39,799 nt of DNA, from assembly GCA_030524675.1 (NCBI GenBank), contig JAUNGE010000031.1, forward strand, positions 1-39,799. The letters are read 5' to 3'. The position numbers were made by a program, and so were the translations under genes. The notes below the pieces were generated by a model. The model was not told where the DNA came from. It saw nothing but the letters and a program-made list of their open reading frames with translations, and did not search any database. Shown here piece by piece: positions 26,006-34,694 of this stretch. Source of the DNA: a bacterium (lineage in GTDB: Bacteria > Bacillota > Clostridia > Lachnospirales > Lachnospiraceae). Numbering within the stretch: position 1 is the first letter of the stretch; each line of letters opens with the position of its first letter.

Positions 26006-26812
26006 CTACACTTCTTTTTTTAAAGATGCTGCATTCGATGCTGCCTGTGCTTTCAACTCAGCCGCTTTTTTCGCAGCTTCGGCTTTCTTCTTTGCAGCTT
26101 CCTCCGCCGCCTGGCGCGCTTTCTCTTCCAAAAGTTCATGGTTTGTCATGCAGGAAGAACCGCTGCAGTGCGTACAGTCACCGCCACATGCCAGATTGGA
26201 CGGCGCGGAGCCGTTTGTCGCAGACGGCATCTTGAATTTGTTCTGCAGCGCAGTCAACATGGCGAGAACGAAGAATGCACCTGGAGCCAGAACGAAAATC
26301 GCAATCGGCTCATAGTTTGCCGGCATAATCTGCGCACCGAAAATCATACCAGAACCCAGAAGCTCACGGAAGATACCGATAGCGGTCAGACCTACGGTAA
26401 AACCGAGGCCCATGCCGACTCCGTCAAATGCAGAGGAAATCGGGTCATTCTTGGACGCATAGGACTCTGCGCGTCCCAGAATGATACAGTTTACTACAAT
26501 CAGAGGAATATAAATTCCGAGCGCACTGTACAAATCCGGAATGTACGCCTCCAGAAGAAGCTGTACAATCGTTACCAGAGAGGCTACGATTACGATAAAC
26601 GCCGGAATACGGACTCTGTCCGGAATCACCTTGCGCAGTGCAGCGATAATCATATTGGAAAAAATCAGTACGGCGGTCGTTGTAAGGCCCATACCCAGAC
26701 CATTCATGGCAGATGTCGTGACTGCCAGAGTCGGACACATACCGAGCATCAGGACGAAGGTGGGATTTTCTTTTACAATACCGTTATACACACGTTCTGT
26801 ACATTTGTTCAT
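26006..26812 (-). CDS. rnfE: Rnf complex membrane subunit RnfE with extra Cys-rich tail
   Basis: Integral membrane partner of RnfA. The start at 26812 gives 268 residues and follows GGAGG by 8 bases; a GTG three codons earlier overlaps that site and is not used. The membrane part (about 1-195) has the cluster cysteines in LGMCPTLAVT (Cys26) and VVNCIILGRAE (Cys109). Beyond it is an unusual extension of about 70 residues: a four-cysteine motif (Cys 209, 213, 216, 221; C-x3-C-x2-C-x4-C) and then an Ala/Lys/Glu-rich helix to residue 268. Standard RnfE proteins end near residue 200-230. The extension may bind metal or an iron-sulfur cluster, or dock a partner; its function is unknown. Confidence 0.95.
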   Translation of the reverse strand: MNKCTERVYNGIVKENPTFVLMLGMCPTLAVTTSAMNGLGMGLTTTAVLIFSNMIIAALRKVIPDRVRIPAFIVIVASLVTIVQLLLEAYIPDLYSALGIYIPLIVVNCIILGRAESYASKNDPISSAFDGVGMGLGFTVGLTAIGIFRELLGSGMIFGAQIMPANYEPIAIFVLAPGAFFVLAMLTALQNKFKMPSATNGSAPSNLACGGDCTHCSGSSCMTNHELLEEKARQAAEEAAKKKAEAAKKAAELKAQAASNAASLKKEV

Positions 26813-26824
26813 CACATCCACCTC

Positions 26825-27418
26825 CTAATTTCCGCTCACCAGGAACAATGCTGCATTGACTGCATTTGTCACCGCGGTCGATGTCACGGTCGCACCGCTG
26901 ATGGCATTGATCTCTGCATCGCCTGCGCCGCCGCCCTTCACAAGACTAAGCTGCGGAGCATTTTTCCCGATAAACTGGTTTTTGAATTCGTCATCTTTCG
27001 CTTTCATGCCAAGACCTGGCGTCTCATTGATGGTGAGGAAACCGATTCCCGTGATTGTACCATCGCTTGTGATACCGATGGAGATCGTCACTTCGCCGCC
27101 ATACCCTGCCTTGGATGTGGAAGTCACCAGATGGCCAATGACATTGCCAGAAGCGTCCTTCGCATCCAAAATCTCAGACACGCTCACCTTCTCATAAGCA
27201 GAGAGGTCTGCTGAAGCCGCCTTTGCAGTCAGCTCCTCGTTCGTGCTGAAAGAAGAGGCGTCTGCATACACTTCCTTGTAGGTTTTCTGTTTCTCTGCTT
27301 CCTGTCTCTGTGCAATGACAGCGGCTGTCATCTCATACACACCGCCTAAGAGCACACCGGAAATCAGGGTAATCACAAACAAAATCAGGGCGTCTTTCAT
27401 AAATCCTGCTTTTTTCAT
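26825..27418 (-). CDS. rnfG: Rnf complex flavoprotein subunit RnfG
   Basis: Electron carrier on the outer face of the membrane. In the 197 residues an N-terminal membrane helix (about 8-30) leads to an FMN-binding domain. The covalent FMN site is the SGAT motif in AISGATVTSTAVTNAV near residue 175, where the Thr carries FMN through a phosphoester bond in characterised homologues. The ATG overlaps the rnfD stop as ATGA. Confidence 0.95.
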   Translation of the reverse strand: MKKAGFMKDALILFVITLISGVLLGGVYEMTAAVIAQRQEAEKQKTYKEVYADASSFSTNEELTAKAASADLSAYEKVSVSEILDAKDASGNVIGHLVTSTSKAGYGGEVTISIGITSDGTITGIGFLTINETPGLGMKAKDDEFKNQFIGKNAPQLSLVKGGGAGDAEINAISGATVTSTAVTNAVNAALFLVSGN

Positions 27419-28347
27419 TTCTTTTTGCCCTCCTTTCCGAATGCAACCGGCATCGTGAAGCGCTCAATCAGCGGCACCAGAATGTTGGAGAAGATAATCG
27501 CGTAGGATACGCCTTCCGCAGAACCGCCGAAGATACGGAAAATTCCAGTCAGAATACCCAGAATCACGCCATACACGTACTGCCCCTTCACGGTAATCGG
27601 GCTTGTCACATAGTCAGTTGCCATAAAGAATGCACCGAAAATCAGACCGCCGCCGAACAGATGTCCCAAAAGGTAGTTTGCGCTCAGTCCATGGCCGCCG
27701 AAAATAGCTGCAAAGATAAGTGTTGTCGCAATATATGTAAGCGGAATCCGAAGGGAAATCACCTTGCGGATAACCAGATACGCTGCGCCAATCAGCAGCG
27801 CTAACGCTGATACCTCACCGATGGTTCCTGGAATTTTTCCCACAAACATCGCTGCCACATCCACGGTCTCTCCTGCCTTCAGCCGCGCCAGAGGAGTCGC
27901 GCCGGACACGCCGTCCAGGGTAAATGTAGTCATACGGCCCGCAAAAGAAATCAGAAGGAAACATCTCGCCGCCAGAGCTGGGTTCATGAAGTTCTGTCCC
28001 AGACCACCGAACAGCTGTTTTACAATGATAATTGCAAACATACCGCCGAGCATCGGAATCCAGAGCGGAACCTCCGGCGGCATATTCAATGCCAGAATCA
28101 TACCTGTGACAACGGCACTGCCGTCCATCACAGTGATTTTTTTGCCCATAAATGCCTCATAGACATACTCGGACAACACACAGGACAATACACTGACAAG
28201 TATAATCATCAACGCCTTGAAACCGAACTGCCAGACTCCGTAGAGGGAAGCAGGAAGCATAGCGATTGCCACATCAAACATGATTTTGCTCGTGGTATCG
28301 GTATGTCTCGCGTGAGGAGATGATGATACATTCCATAATTTTGCCAT
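27415..28347 (-). CDS. rnfD: Rnf complex membrane flavoprotein subunit RnfD
   Basis: Polytopic membrane subunit (310 residues) carrying a covalent FMN. The SGAT attachment motif appears in DGVSGATPLARLK near residue 150. Other family features are the N-terminal SSSPHAR and hydrophobic helices through LNMPPEVPLWIPMLGG and FMNPALAARCFLL. AGGAGGTG precedes the start and the gene lies 15 bases after rnfC. Confidence 0.95.
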   Translation of the reverse strand: MAKLWNVSSSPHARHTDTTSKIMFDVAIAMLPASLYGVWQFGFKALMIILVSVLSCVLSEYVYEAFMGKKITVMDGSAVVTGMILALNMPPEVPLWIPMLGGMFAIIIVKQLFGGLGQNFMNPALAARCFLLISFAGRMTTFTLDGVSGATPLARLKAGETVDVAAMFVGKIPGTIGEVSALALLIGAAYLVIRKVISLRIPLTYIATTLIFAAIFGGHGLSANYLLGHLFGGGLIFGAFFMATDYVTSPITVKGQYVYGVILGILTGIFRIFGGSAEGVSYAIIFSNILVPLIERFTMPVAFGKEGKKK

Positions 28348-28362
28348 ACTAAATTACACCTC

Positions 28363-29697
28363 CTACGCTTTCGCTTTTTTTGCCTGTGCTGCTGCGCGCA
28401 CGGCCAGTCTCATGGATTTGAATGCCTGTGTCAGAGGGCGTCTTGCCGGACAGATAAAGGAACAGCAGCCGCACTCACAGCACTCCATGCCATCGTATTT
28501 CACAAACAGGTCCAAATCGCGCCGCTCCGCTGCTTCCATAATCTTCTGCGGCACGATATGTCCAGGACAGACGGAAGCACATCGCCCGCAGCGAATGCAT
28601 GCAGACGGCTCCAACTCTGCCACCTGGTCTTTTGTGAGCGCCAAAACAGCGGACGATGCCTTCATAACCGGCACATCCAGAGTAAACAGCGCCTGGCCCA
28701 TCATCGGTCCTCCGGAGATGACTTTCTCCGGCTCCTCCTTGAATCCGCCTGCTGCCTCCACCAACTCGCGGTAACAGATACCAGTCGGAACCTTGAAGTT
28801 CTGCGGCTCCTTGATGGCATCTCCTGTCACAGTGATAATCTTTCTGATACACGGCGTCGTCTCGCAGACTGCCATATAAATGGAAATCACAGTGTCCACG
28901 TTGTTTACCACACAGCCAACATCTGCCGGAAGCATGGTGGAATTGATTTTTCTGCCGGTCACAGCGTAAATCAGCGTGCGCTCACCGCCCTGCGGGTATT
29001 TTGTCTTCAGCGGCACGACCTGGATATTCGCCTCTTTCTCAGCTGCCTTCGTCATGGAGGCAATCGCGTCCGGTTTGTTATCCTCGATGCCGATCACGCC
29101 TTTTGCGTTCGGGAACAGCTTCAGAATCACTTTCAGGCCGCCCACAATCCGCTCCGGCTCCTCGAGCATCATCCGGTAATCGGAAGTCAGATACGGCTCA
29201 CACTCTGCGCCATTTACAATCACGTAATCAATCTTGCTGTCGTCCTTCGGTGTCAGCTTCACATGCGTCGGGAATCCGGCTCCGCCCATTCCCACAATGC
29301 CTGCGTCCTTGATAATCGCGCGTATCTCGTCCTTTGAGAGTTTCGATGCATCTCTCTTGTCGCCCAGTCCCTGCACGCCCTCGTACAGATTGTCATTCTC
29401 TACAATCACGGAATTTACCATGTTTCCGCTGACGGTCAGGCGCGGCTCCACCGCTTTCACAGTGCCGGAAACAGAGCTGATGACATTGGCGGAGACAAAA
29501 CCGCCTGCCTCTCCCAGAATCTGTCCTACGAGCACATGGTCCCCTTTTTTGACAACCGGCTTTGCTGGGGCGCCGATATGCTGTGACAGCGGGTACACCA
29601 TCTCGCCCTGCGGCAGCAGTGTCTTGACTGGTCTGTCTTTGGACAGGTCTTTTCCCTCATAAGGATGGACGCCGCCTCTAAATGTAGCCAAACCCAT
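28363..29697 (-). CDS. rnfC: Rnf complex NADH-binding subunit RnfC
   Basis: Peripheral cytosolic subunit that exchanges electrons with NAD(H). With the start at 29697 (MGLATF) it has 444 residues; a longer TTG-started frame from 29742 lacks a ribosome site. Features in order: RnfC N-terminal domain with FRGGVHPYEGK, glycine-rich GMGGAGFPTHVK (136-147) of the flavin/NADH fold, GAECEPYL near 163, an SLBB-type domain, and two [4Fe-4S] motifs, Cys 367/370/373/377 and 406/409/412/416. It is the first gene of the operon. In anaerobes the complex conserves energy by coupling ferredoxin oxidation to export of Na+ or H+. Confidence 0.97.
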   Translation of the reverse strand: MGLATFRGGVHPYEGKDLSKDRPVKTLLPQGEMVYPLSQHIGAPAKPVVKKGDHVLVGQILGEAGGFVSANVISSVSGTVKAVEPRLTVSGNMVNSVIVENDNLYEGVQGLGDKRDASKLSKDEIRAIIKDAGIVGMGGAGFPTHVKLTPKDDSKIDYVIVNGAECEPYLTSDYRMMLEEPERIVGGLKVILKLFPNAKGVIGIEDNKPDAIASMTKAAEKEANIQVVPLKTKYPQGGERTLIYAVTGRKINSTMLPADVGCVVNNVDTVISIYMAVCETTPCIRKIITVTGDAIKEPQNFKVPTGICYRELVEAAGGFKEEPEKVISGGPMMGQALFTLDVPVMKASSAVLALTKDQVAELEPSACIRCGRCASVCPGHIVPQKIMEAAERRDLDLFVKYDGMECCECGCCSFICPARRPLTQAFKSMRLAVRAAAQAKKAKA

Positions 29698-29758
29698 TTT
29701 CTCTCTACCCTCTTTCTTCTCTTTTTGTGAAATGATTGACAATGCCTCAAACAGACAC

Positions 29759-29802
29759 AGGGGGCTTTTGCAGCGCTGTCTGGCAGCCGTGCAAAACCCC
29801 CT
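29759..29802 (-). ncRNA. Stable hairpin in the rnf 5' leader
   Basis: Read leftward, AGGGGG then TTTTGCA pair with TGCAAAA and CCCCCT (one bulged G), and an inner GCTG/CAGC stem caps it. That is about 17 base pairs, 60 bases before the rnfC start. No U run follows, so it is not a terminator. It may regulate translation or mRNA stability, or be part of a larger structured leader. Confidence 0.7.
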
Positions 29803-29938
29803 CGTGAATATTCCCTGATATTTTTGGGAAACGTCTCAGGCGATGGCCATGCGAATGGGCGTATTTCACACACACGTACAGGCATATGGACATCGGATGG
29901 GCAGTTTCAATCATCTTCTGACATTTTTTCACACTGTT

Positions 29939-29967
29939 ATGATAACATAAAACCGTTTTGGACACAA
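29939..29967 (-). promoter_or_regulatory. Promoter of the rnf operon with palindromic -10 region
   Basis: Read leftward: TTGTGT (complement of 29962-29967), 17-base spacer, TATCAT (complement of 29939-29944). The -10 lies inside a perfect 13-base palindrome TGTTATGATAACA, which could be an operator. The leader to rnfC is about 230 bases. A purine-rich stretch stands before rnfC. Confidence 0.6.
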
Positions 29968-30091
29968 GTTTTTCCTCTAATGCAATTTTATGTTTTTTTA
30001 GCAGTTTTTTGTGCTTTTTCTATTTTTTGCATAAAAATCGTAAGAGCCGCAGATTTTCTGTTTTCTTCTCTGTTTCATTCGGGTATATGGC
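29968..30091. other. AT-rich spacer between the rnf promoter and the ABC exporter genes
   Basis: No gene. Read leftward, after the ABC exporter stop, AAAATC pairs with GATTTT about 15 bases apart (roughly 30030-30056), followed by A-rich sequence: at best a weak terminator. Confidence 0.4.
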
Positions 30092-31966
30092 TTAATCCAG
30101 TTCTTTCATTCCGGTGTACAGTTCATAATAGCGCCCCTTCATAGCCAGCAAATCTTCATGGCTGCCGCGCTCGATAATCTCTCCATTTTCCAACACCATA
30201 ATCGCATTGGCGTTTCGGACGGTGGAAAGCCGATGCGCAATGACAAATGTGGTTCGGTTTGTCATCAAACGGTCCATGCCGTGCTCAATGTGTTTCTCCG
30301 TTCGCGTATCGACGGAACTCGTCGCCTCATCCAGAATCAGAATCGGCGCTTTGGATATAGCGGCTCTCGCAATATTTAAGAGCTGTCTCTGTCCCTGACT
30401 CAGATTCGAGCCATCCCCCTCCAGCATGGTGTCATATCCCTGCGGCAGTCTGCGGATAAAAGAATCTGCCGAAGCCGTCTTTGCTGCCTGAATGACTTCC
30501 TCGTCGGTCGCGTCCAGACGCCCGTAGCGGATATTTTCCATCACGGTTCCGGTAAACAGGTGCGTATCCTGTAAAACCATGGCAATATGTTCACGCAGGT
30601 CATCGCGCTTAATGTCGCGGATATTGGTGCCGTCAATCGTGATCTCGCCGCCCTGAATGTCATAAAAACGGTTAATCAGATTGGTGATGGTCGTCTTTCC
30701 GGCGCCGGTGGAACCGACAAACGCAATCTTCTGCCCTGGTTTTGCATACAGGCTGATGTCCTTCAAAATCACTTTCTCCGGCACATAGCCGAATGTCACA
30801 TGGTCGAATTTCACGTATCCTTCTTTTCCTTCCATGCTGACTACATCCGGTCTGTCCGCTGCCTCCGGCTCCTCATCCATCATGGCAAAGACACGCTCTG
30901 CACCGGCAAGGGCGGAGAAAATCGTGCTGACCTGGGAGGAAATCTCATTGATTGGTCTGGAGAACTGTCTGGAAAAGTTCAGAAATACAGTCAGACCGCC
31001 CACGTCAAACCCGCGCAGGATACAGAGAAGGCCGCCGATACAGGCCGTCAGGGAATAATTCACCTGGCTCAAATTTCCCATGACAGGACCCATGATGCCG
31101 CCGAAGAACTGTGCTTTCAGCTGTTTTTCGCGCAGGTCATCGTTTAAGATAGAGAACTCCTCTTCTGCTATCTTCTCATGGTTGAATACTTTGATGACCC
31201 TCTGACCTGTGATGGTCTCCTCAATATAGCCGTTCAGAGAACCCAGCGCGGACTGCTGCGCGGAGAAATATTTCTGGCTGCGGCCTGCCACGAAACCGCC
31301 GGCCTTCATCATCAACGGCACCATCACCACTGTCACGATAGTCAGCCACACGTTTGTGTAAAGCATCAGGGCAAATGTGCCAACTAGGCTAAGAACGCCG
31401 GAAATCAGCTGTACCAGGGTGTTACTGAGCATCTGTCCCACCATATCGACATCGTTTGTGTAACGGCTCATCAAATCGCCATTGTTGTTTGTGTCGAAGA
31501 AGCGGATGGGCAGCTTCTGCATACTGGTAAACAGATCGCTTCTCAGTTTCTGGAGTGCATTCTGAGCGATGGTCAGCATAATTCTCGCCTGCAAGTAGTT
31601 TGCCACCACTCCCACTGCATAGATGGCTGCCATCACCACCAGCGCACCTGCCAGTCCCGCCGCACTGCCTCGGCTTCCATCCGTCGGTGCAATGTACGTA
31701 TTGATAATCGGGCGCAGCATGTAGGAACCTGCAAGGGAGCCGAACGTGTTCAGCACCACACAGAACAGTGCCAAAAATAATTTGAATGTATCTTCTTTCA
31801 GATATGCCATCAGGCGGCTGACACTCGCCTTCACATCGCGCGGCGTTCCTTTTGCCATGCCTCTGCCTGGTCCTCCTGGACCCCCTGGGCCACGGCGCTT
31901 CGGGGTTTCCGCAATGCGATTGCCATATCTTCGTCTTAGACTTTTTTCTCTCTCTTTTCTTGTCAT
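30092..31966 (-). CDS. ABC exporter half-transporter, catalytically complete ATP site
   Basis: ABC transporter with fused membrane and ATPase domains (624 residues), probably one half of a heterodimeric exporter with the protein encoded just upstream. A Gly/Pro-rich cytosolic stretch (GGPGGPGRGMAKG, about 25-40) precedes six membrane helices (about 60-345). The ATPase domain has Walker A GSTGAGKTTI, signature LSQGQ (usually LSGGQ) and Walker B ILILDEATSSVD with the catalytic Glu, then the H-loop His in FVIAHRLSTV. The start overlaps the stop of the partner gene by 4 bases. The substrate is unknown; MarR control suggests a drug, bile or metabolite exporter. Confidence 0.93.
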   Translation of the reverse strand: MTRKEREKSLRRRYGNRIAETPKRRGPGGPGGPGRGMAKGTPRDVKASVSRLMAYLKEDTFKLFLALFCVVLNTFGSLAGSYMLRPIINTYIAPTDGSRGSAAGLAGALVVMAAIYAVGVVANYLQARIMLTIAQNALQKLRSDLFTSMQKLPIRFFDTNNNGDLMSRYTNDVDMVGQMLSNTLVQLISGVLSLVGTFALMLYTNVWLTIVTVVMVPLMMKAGGFVAGRSQKYFSAQQSALGSLNGYIEETITGQRVIKVFNHEKIAEEEFSILNDDLREKQLKAQFFGGIMGPVMGNLSQVNYSLTACIGGLLCILRGFDVGGLTVFLNFSRQFSRPINEISSQVSTIFSALAGAERVFAMMDEEPEAADRPDVVSMEGKEGYVKFDHVTFGYVPEKVILKDISLYAKPGQKIAFVGSTGAGKTTITNLINRFYDIQGGEITIDGTNIRDIKRDDLREHIAMVLQDTHLFTGTVMENIRYGRLDATDEEVIQAAKTASADSFIRRLPQGYDTMLEGDGSNLSQGQRQLLNIARAAISKAPILILDEATSSVDTRTEKHIEHGMDRLMTNRTTFVIAHRLSTVRNANAIMVLENGEIIERGSHEDLLAMKGRYYELYTGMKELD

Positions 31967-33786
31967 GACCGGCTCACCTCCTCCTGTTCTTTTGCTGTTG
32001 TATTCTCTGCATCTGCTGCATTTTTGTTTTCTGTCTCTTTATTTTGGGTTTTCGCCTTCATAGCTGCGTTTTCTTTCTGAATCTGGCAGATTTCCTGGTA
32101 TGCCTCACAGGTCTCCATCAGTTCTTCATGTGTTCCCATGCCAATGATTCTGCCATCATCGAGCACCAGAATCTTATCTGCATGTTCTACGGATGTGATT
32201 CGCTGCGCAATGATAATCTTTGTCGTGTCTTTCAGATCGGTCCGGAAACATTCGCGGATGGCCGCCTCTGTCGCAGTATCCACTGCGCTGGTGCTGTCAT
32301 CCAGAATCAGGATTTTTGGTTTCTTCAACAGGGCTCTGGCAATACATAACCTTTGTTTCTGCCCGCCAGACACATTGGAACCTCCCTGTCCGATGTCGGT
32401 CAAATAGCCTTTTGGAAATGCAGTGACAAATCCATCTGCCTGGGCGCTCGCTGCTGCCCTGCGGAGGACATCCATCGGCGCATCTTCATCGCCCCAGCGC
32501 AGGTTATCCTCAATCGTGCCAGAGAATAAGGTATTTTTCTGAAGTACCATGCCGACACCCTCGCGCAGATGTTCCAGAGAGTACTCGCGCACATCCAGGC
32601 CGTCCACCAAAACTTCGCCCTCGGTCACGTCATACAGACGCGGAATCAGCTGCACCAGTGTGCTCTTGCCGCTTCCGGTCGCACCGATGATACCGATCGT
32701 CTCCCCTGGATTTGCCTTAAAGCTGATATGTTCCAGCACACGCTCATTCGCTTCTTTTCTGTAGCCGAAGCTGACATCGCGAAACTCTACGCTGCCGTGC
32801 TCCACCTTCTGATTTTTGTGGGACGCCTTCTCGTCTGTGAGGTCCACCTCAGTATCCAGAATTTCGGACACACGCTTTACGGATGCCATAGCACGCGAAC
32901 TCTGCAGAAATACCATGGAAAGCATCATCAGAGACATCAGAATCTGCACAATATATGTGGTAAATGCAGTCAAATCGCCCACTGCCATATTTCCGGCAAT
33001 AATCATATTTCCGCCGTACCACACAACAGCCAGTGTCGTGACATTCATTGCCAGCGTCATGACCGGCATAGTCATAATCACCACTTTCATGGCGCGCACG
33101 CTGTTTTCCTTCAAATCCTCGTTCGTCGCCTCGAAGCGTTTTGCCTCATAGTCCTCGCGGACAAAGGATTTGATGACGCGGATGTTCGTGAGCACTTCCT
33201 GAATCACATTGTTCAGGTTATCAATCTTCTTCTGCATCACAGTAAAGCGCGGGAATGCAGTCTTTAAAATCGTGATAATGGAAATCAGAAGCACCGGAAT
33301 CACAATCAGAATAATCACGGCCAGCTTCGGATTCATAATGAACGCCATAATCAGCGCACCGATCAGCATACCTGGTGCACGCATCATCATGCGCAGCGCC
33401 ATCATAATCAGGTTCTGAATCTGCTGAATGTCGTTCGTCAGACGTGTCACCAGCGAACCTGTGCTGAATGTATCAATGTTTTTAAAAGAAAACTGCTGCA
33501 CTTTCGCAAACACATCTCTTCTCAGGTCGGAAGTAAAGTAGATAGACGCCTTTGAGGAACAGTACGCGCCTCCGACGCCTCCGATTGCCATCACGATGGC
33601 TACCAGCACCATGACAATACCTGTGCCAATGACGTAGCTGATGTTTCTCTCCGCCACGCCTACATTGATAATCATGGACATCAGTTTTGGGAGCATAATC
33701 TCTCCTGCTACCTCCGTCAACATTAAAATGGGTCCCAAAATAAAGGAACCTAAATAGGGTTTTACATATTTGCCGTATCGTTTCAC
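31963..33786 (-). CDS. ABC exporter half-transporter, degenerate ATP site
   Basis: Partner half-transporter (607 residues). Six membrane helices (about 15-310) precede an ATPase domain with Walker A GATGSGKSTL, a normal signature VSGGQKQRL, and Walker B ILILDDSTSAVD where Asp replaces the catalytic Glu; the H-loop region reads IIIAQRITSV with Gln in place of His. Together with the altered signature in the other half, this gives one working and one degenerate ATP site, the pattern of heterodimeric exporters such as TM287/288 and BmrCD. A charged Asn/Glu/Lys-rich tail of about 40 residues ends the protein. It overlaps the MarR gene by 4 bases (ATGA). Confidence 0.93.
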   Translation of the reverse strand: MKRYGKYVKPYLGSFILGPILMLTEVAGEIMLPKLMSMIINVGVAERNISYVIGTGIVMVLVAIVMAIGGVGGAYCSSKASIYFTSDLRRDVFAKVQQFSFKNIDTFSTGSLVTRLTNDIQQIQNLIMMALRMMMRAPGMLIGALIMAFIMNPKLAVIILIVIPVLLISIITILKTAFPRFTVMQKKIDNLNNVIQEVLTNIRVIKSFVREDYEAKRFEATNEDLKENSVRAMKVVIMTMPVMTLAMNVTTLAVVWYGGNMIIAGNMAVGDLTAFTTYIVQILMSLMMLSMVFLQSSRAMASVKRVSEILDTEVDLTDEKASHKNQKVEHGSVEFRDVSFGYRKEANERVLEHISFKANPGETIGIIGATGSGKSTLVQLIPRLYDVTEGEVLVDGLDVREYSLEHLREGVGMVLQKNTLFSGTIEDNLRWGDEDAPMDVLRRAAASAQADGFVTAFPKGYLTDIGQGGSNVSGGQKQRLCIARALLKKPKILILDDSTSAVDTATEAAIRECFRTDLKDTTKIIIAQRITSVEHADKILVLDDGRIIGMGTHEELMETCEAYQEICQIQKENAAMKAKTQNKETENKNAADAENTTAKEQEEVSRS

Positions 33787-34280
33787 CAGTTCATCTCCTC
33801 CTTCTCTGTATCCGGCAGAATTTTTACATAATTTTCAAACAAATGCCTTAATACAGCCTCTACCTGCTGCATCTCCTCGTCTGAGATTCCCTCCAGAGCC
33901 TGGGCTTCTATCTGCCGAAACATCTGCTTGCTCTTCTCCACGGTGGTTCTCCCTTTTTCCGTCAGAAGAATCTGATTCACCCGATTGTCATCCTCCGCCA
34001 TACGGCGCACCAGATATCCGCCCTTCTCCAGCTTTTTCAGGGATACAGCGATGGTCGCCGGTGAGGCATGGTGAAGAAGCGCAATGTCCTTCTGTGACAC
34101 ATTCGGATGGTCCGCCACATACATCAAAATCTGATGCTGGCTGCGGTACACTCCGGTCTGATTCACTTCTCTCTCAATGATTTTTTTGTGAAGTTTTGTC
34201 ACAATAATGAGACGCCGGATGAATTGATGGCGCTGGAACTTTTCTTCCTCATTCGTCCCATCCGCCTCTGTGGCTCCCAT
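33783..34280 (-). CDS. MarR-family repressor of the ABC exporter operon
   Basis: Winged-helix regulator (165 residues from the start at 34280). The DNA-binding region lies at about 60-110: VSQKDIALLHHASPATIAVSLKKLEKGGYL followed by the wing VRRMAEDDNRVNQILLT; flanking helices form the dimer. The frame stays open to a GTG at 34370 (195 residues), but the added 30 residues are a Lys/Glu/Asn-rich run. AAGGA at good spacing favours 34280, whereas GGGAGG is 12 bases from the GTG; the start is unsettled. First gene of an operon with overlapping stops and starts. A palindrome just after the transcript start is its probable operator, so it likely represses itself and the exporter until a ligand binds. 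Confidence 0.88.
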   Translation of the reverse strand: MGATEADGTNEEEKFQRHQFIRRLIIVTKLHKKIIEREVNQTGVYRSQHQILMYVADHPNVSQKDIALLHHASPATIAVSLKKLEKGGYLVRRMAEDDNRVNQILLTEKGRTTVEKSKQMFRQIEAQALEGISDEEMQQVEAVLRHLFENYVKILPDTEKEEMNW

Positions 34281-34485
34281 TTTTCCTTTTTCTTTCTCTT
34301 TTCGCATTTCTTCTGGAGTCCGGTTTTTTTCCAGATTTCTATTTTTCTTCAACTTTCCATTTTCTTCCACGTTTCTGTCTTGCCTCCCTTCTGTGTCATT
34401 TTTCCTATCATCTCTCCTACTGTCTGATGAAAGTTTCCTTGGGATGAAAGTCCCTGCTTTTCATCCATTTCTTCTTAATTCTTTT

Positions 34486-34518
34486 TAATTAGCTTGTTTA
34501 TAGTTAATTAGCTAATTA
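34486..34518 (-). promoter_or_regulatory. Probable MarR operator
   Basis: A perfect 14-base palindrome TAATTAGCTAATTA at 34505-34518, plus an extra half-site copy TAATTAGC at 34486-34493. It covers about +5 to +18 of the transcript predicted from the adjacent promoter, a position that would block initiation or early elongation. Confidence 0.72.
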
Positions 34519-34529
34519 TTAGTTACCAT

Positions 34530-34558
34530 ATTATATGGCAGAATTGTTTTCCTGTCAA
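34530..34558 (-). promoter_or_regulatory. Fully consensus promoter of the marR-ABC operon
   Basis: Read leftward: TTGACA (complement of 34553-34558), exactly 17 bases, TATAAT (complement of 34530-34535). A perfect match to the housekeeping consensus, as expected for an operon held down by a repressor. Confidence 0.9.
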
Positions 34559-34622
34559 TAGAATACCATTAGTTTATAAATGTTTTATATTTCTAGGTTT
34601 TATATTTCGGTTCATAACCCAG

Positions 34623-34661
34623 CAATTTTCTACTTGTTTTCCAACAATTTTCTACTTGTTT
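34623..34661 (+). repeat. Two 17-base direct repeats, 22-bp period, next to a promoter
   Basis: CAATTTTCTACTTGTTT occurs at 34623-34639 and again, identical, at 34645-34661. The period of 22 bases is two helical turns, and the second copy ends 4 bases before the -35 element at 34666. This is the geometry of an activator site. Confidence 0.85.
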
Positions 34662-34665
34662 CCGC

Positions 34666-34694
34666 TTGACTTTTACACATTTTGATGGTATCAT
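34666..34694 (+). promoter_or_regulatory. Promoter of the 128-residue unknown gene
   Basis: TTGACT (34666-34671), 17-base spacer, TATCAT (34689-34694). It leaves a leader of about 200 bases that contains an imperfect hairpin with arms GACAG/CTGTC (about 34839-34870). Confidence 0.7.

Noticed and set aside
29936-29948. Rex (NADH-sensing) operator in the rnf promoter
   Set aside because: The half-sites TGTTA/TAACA are 3 bases apart, whereas the Rex consensus has about 6 between TTGTTA and TAACAA.
29747-29965. 72-codon frame in the rnf leader
   Set aside because: Its first codons lie upstream of or within the rnf promoter and it has no ribosome site; the hairpin explains the conserved-looking part better.
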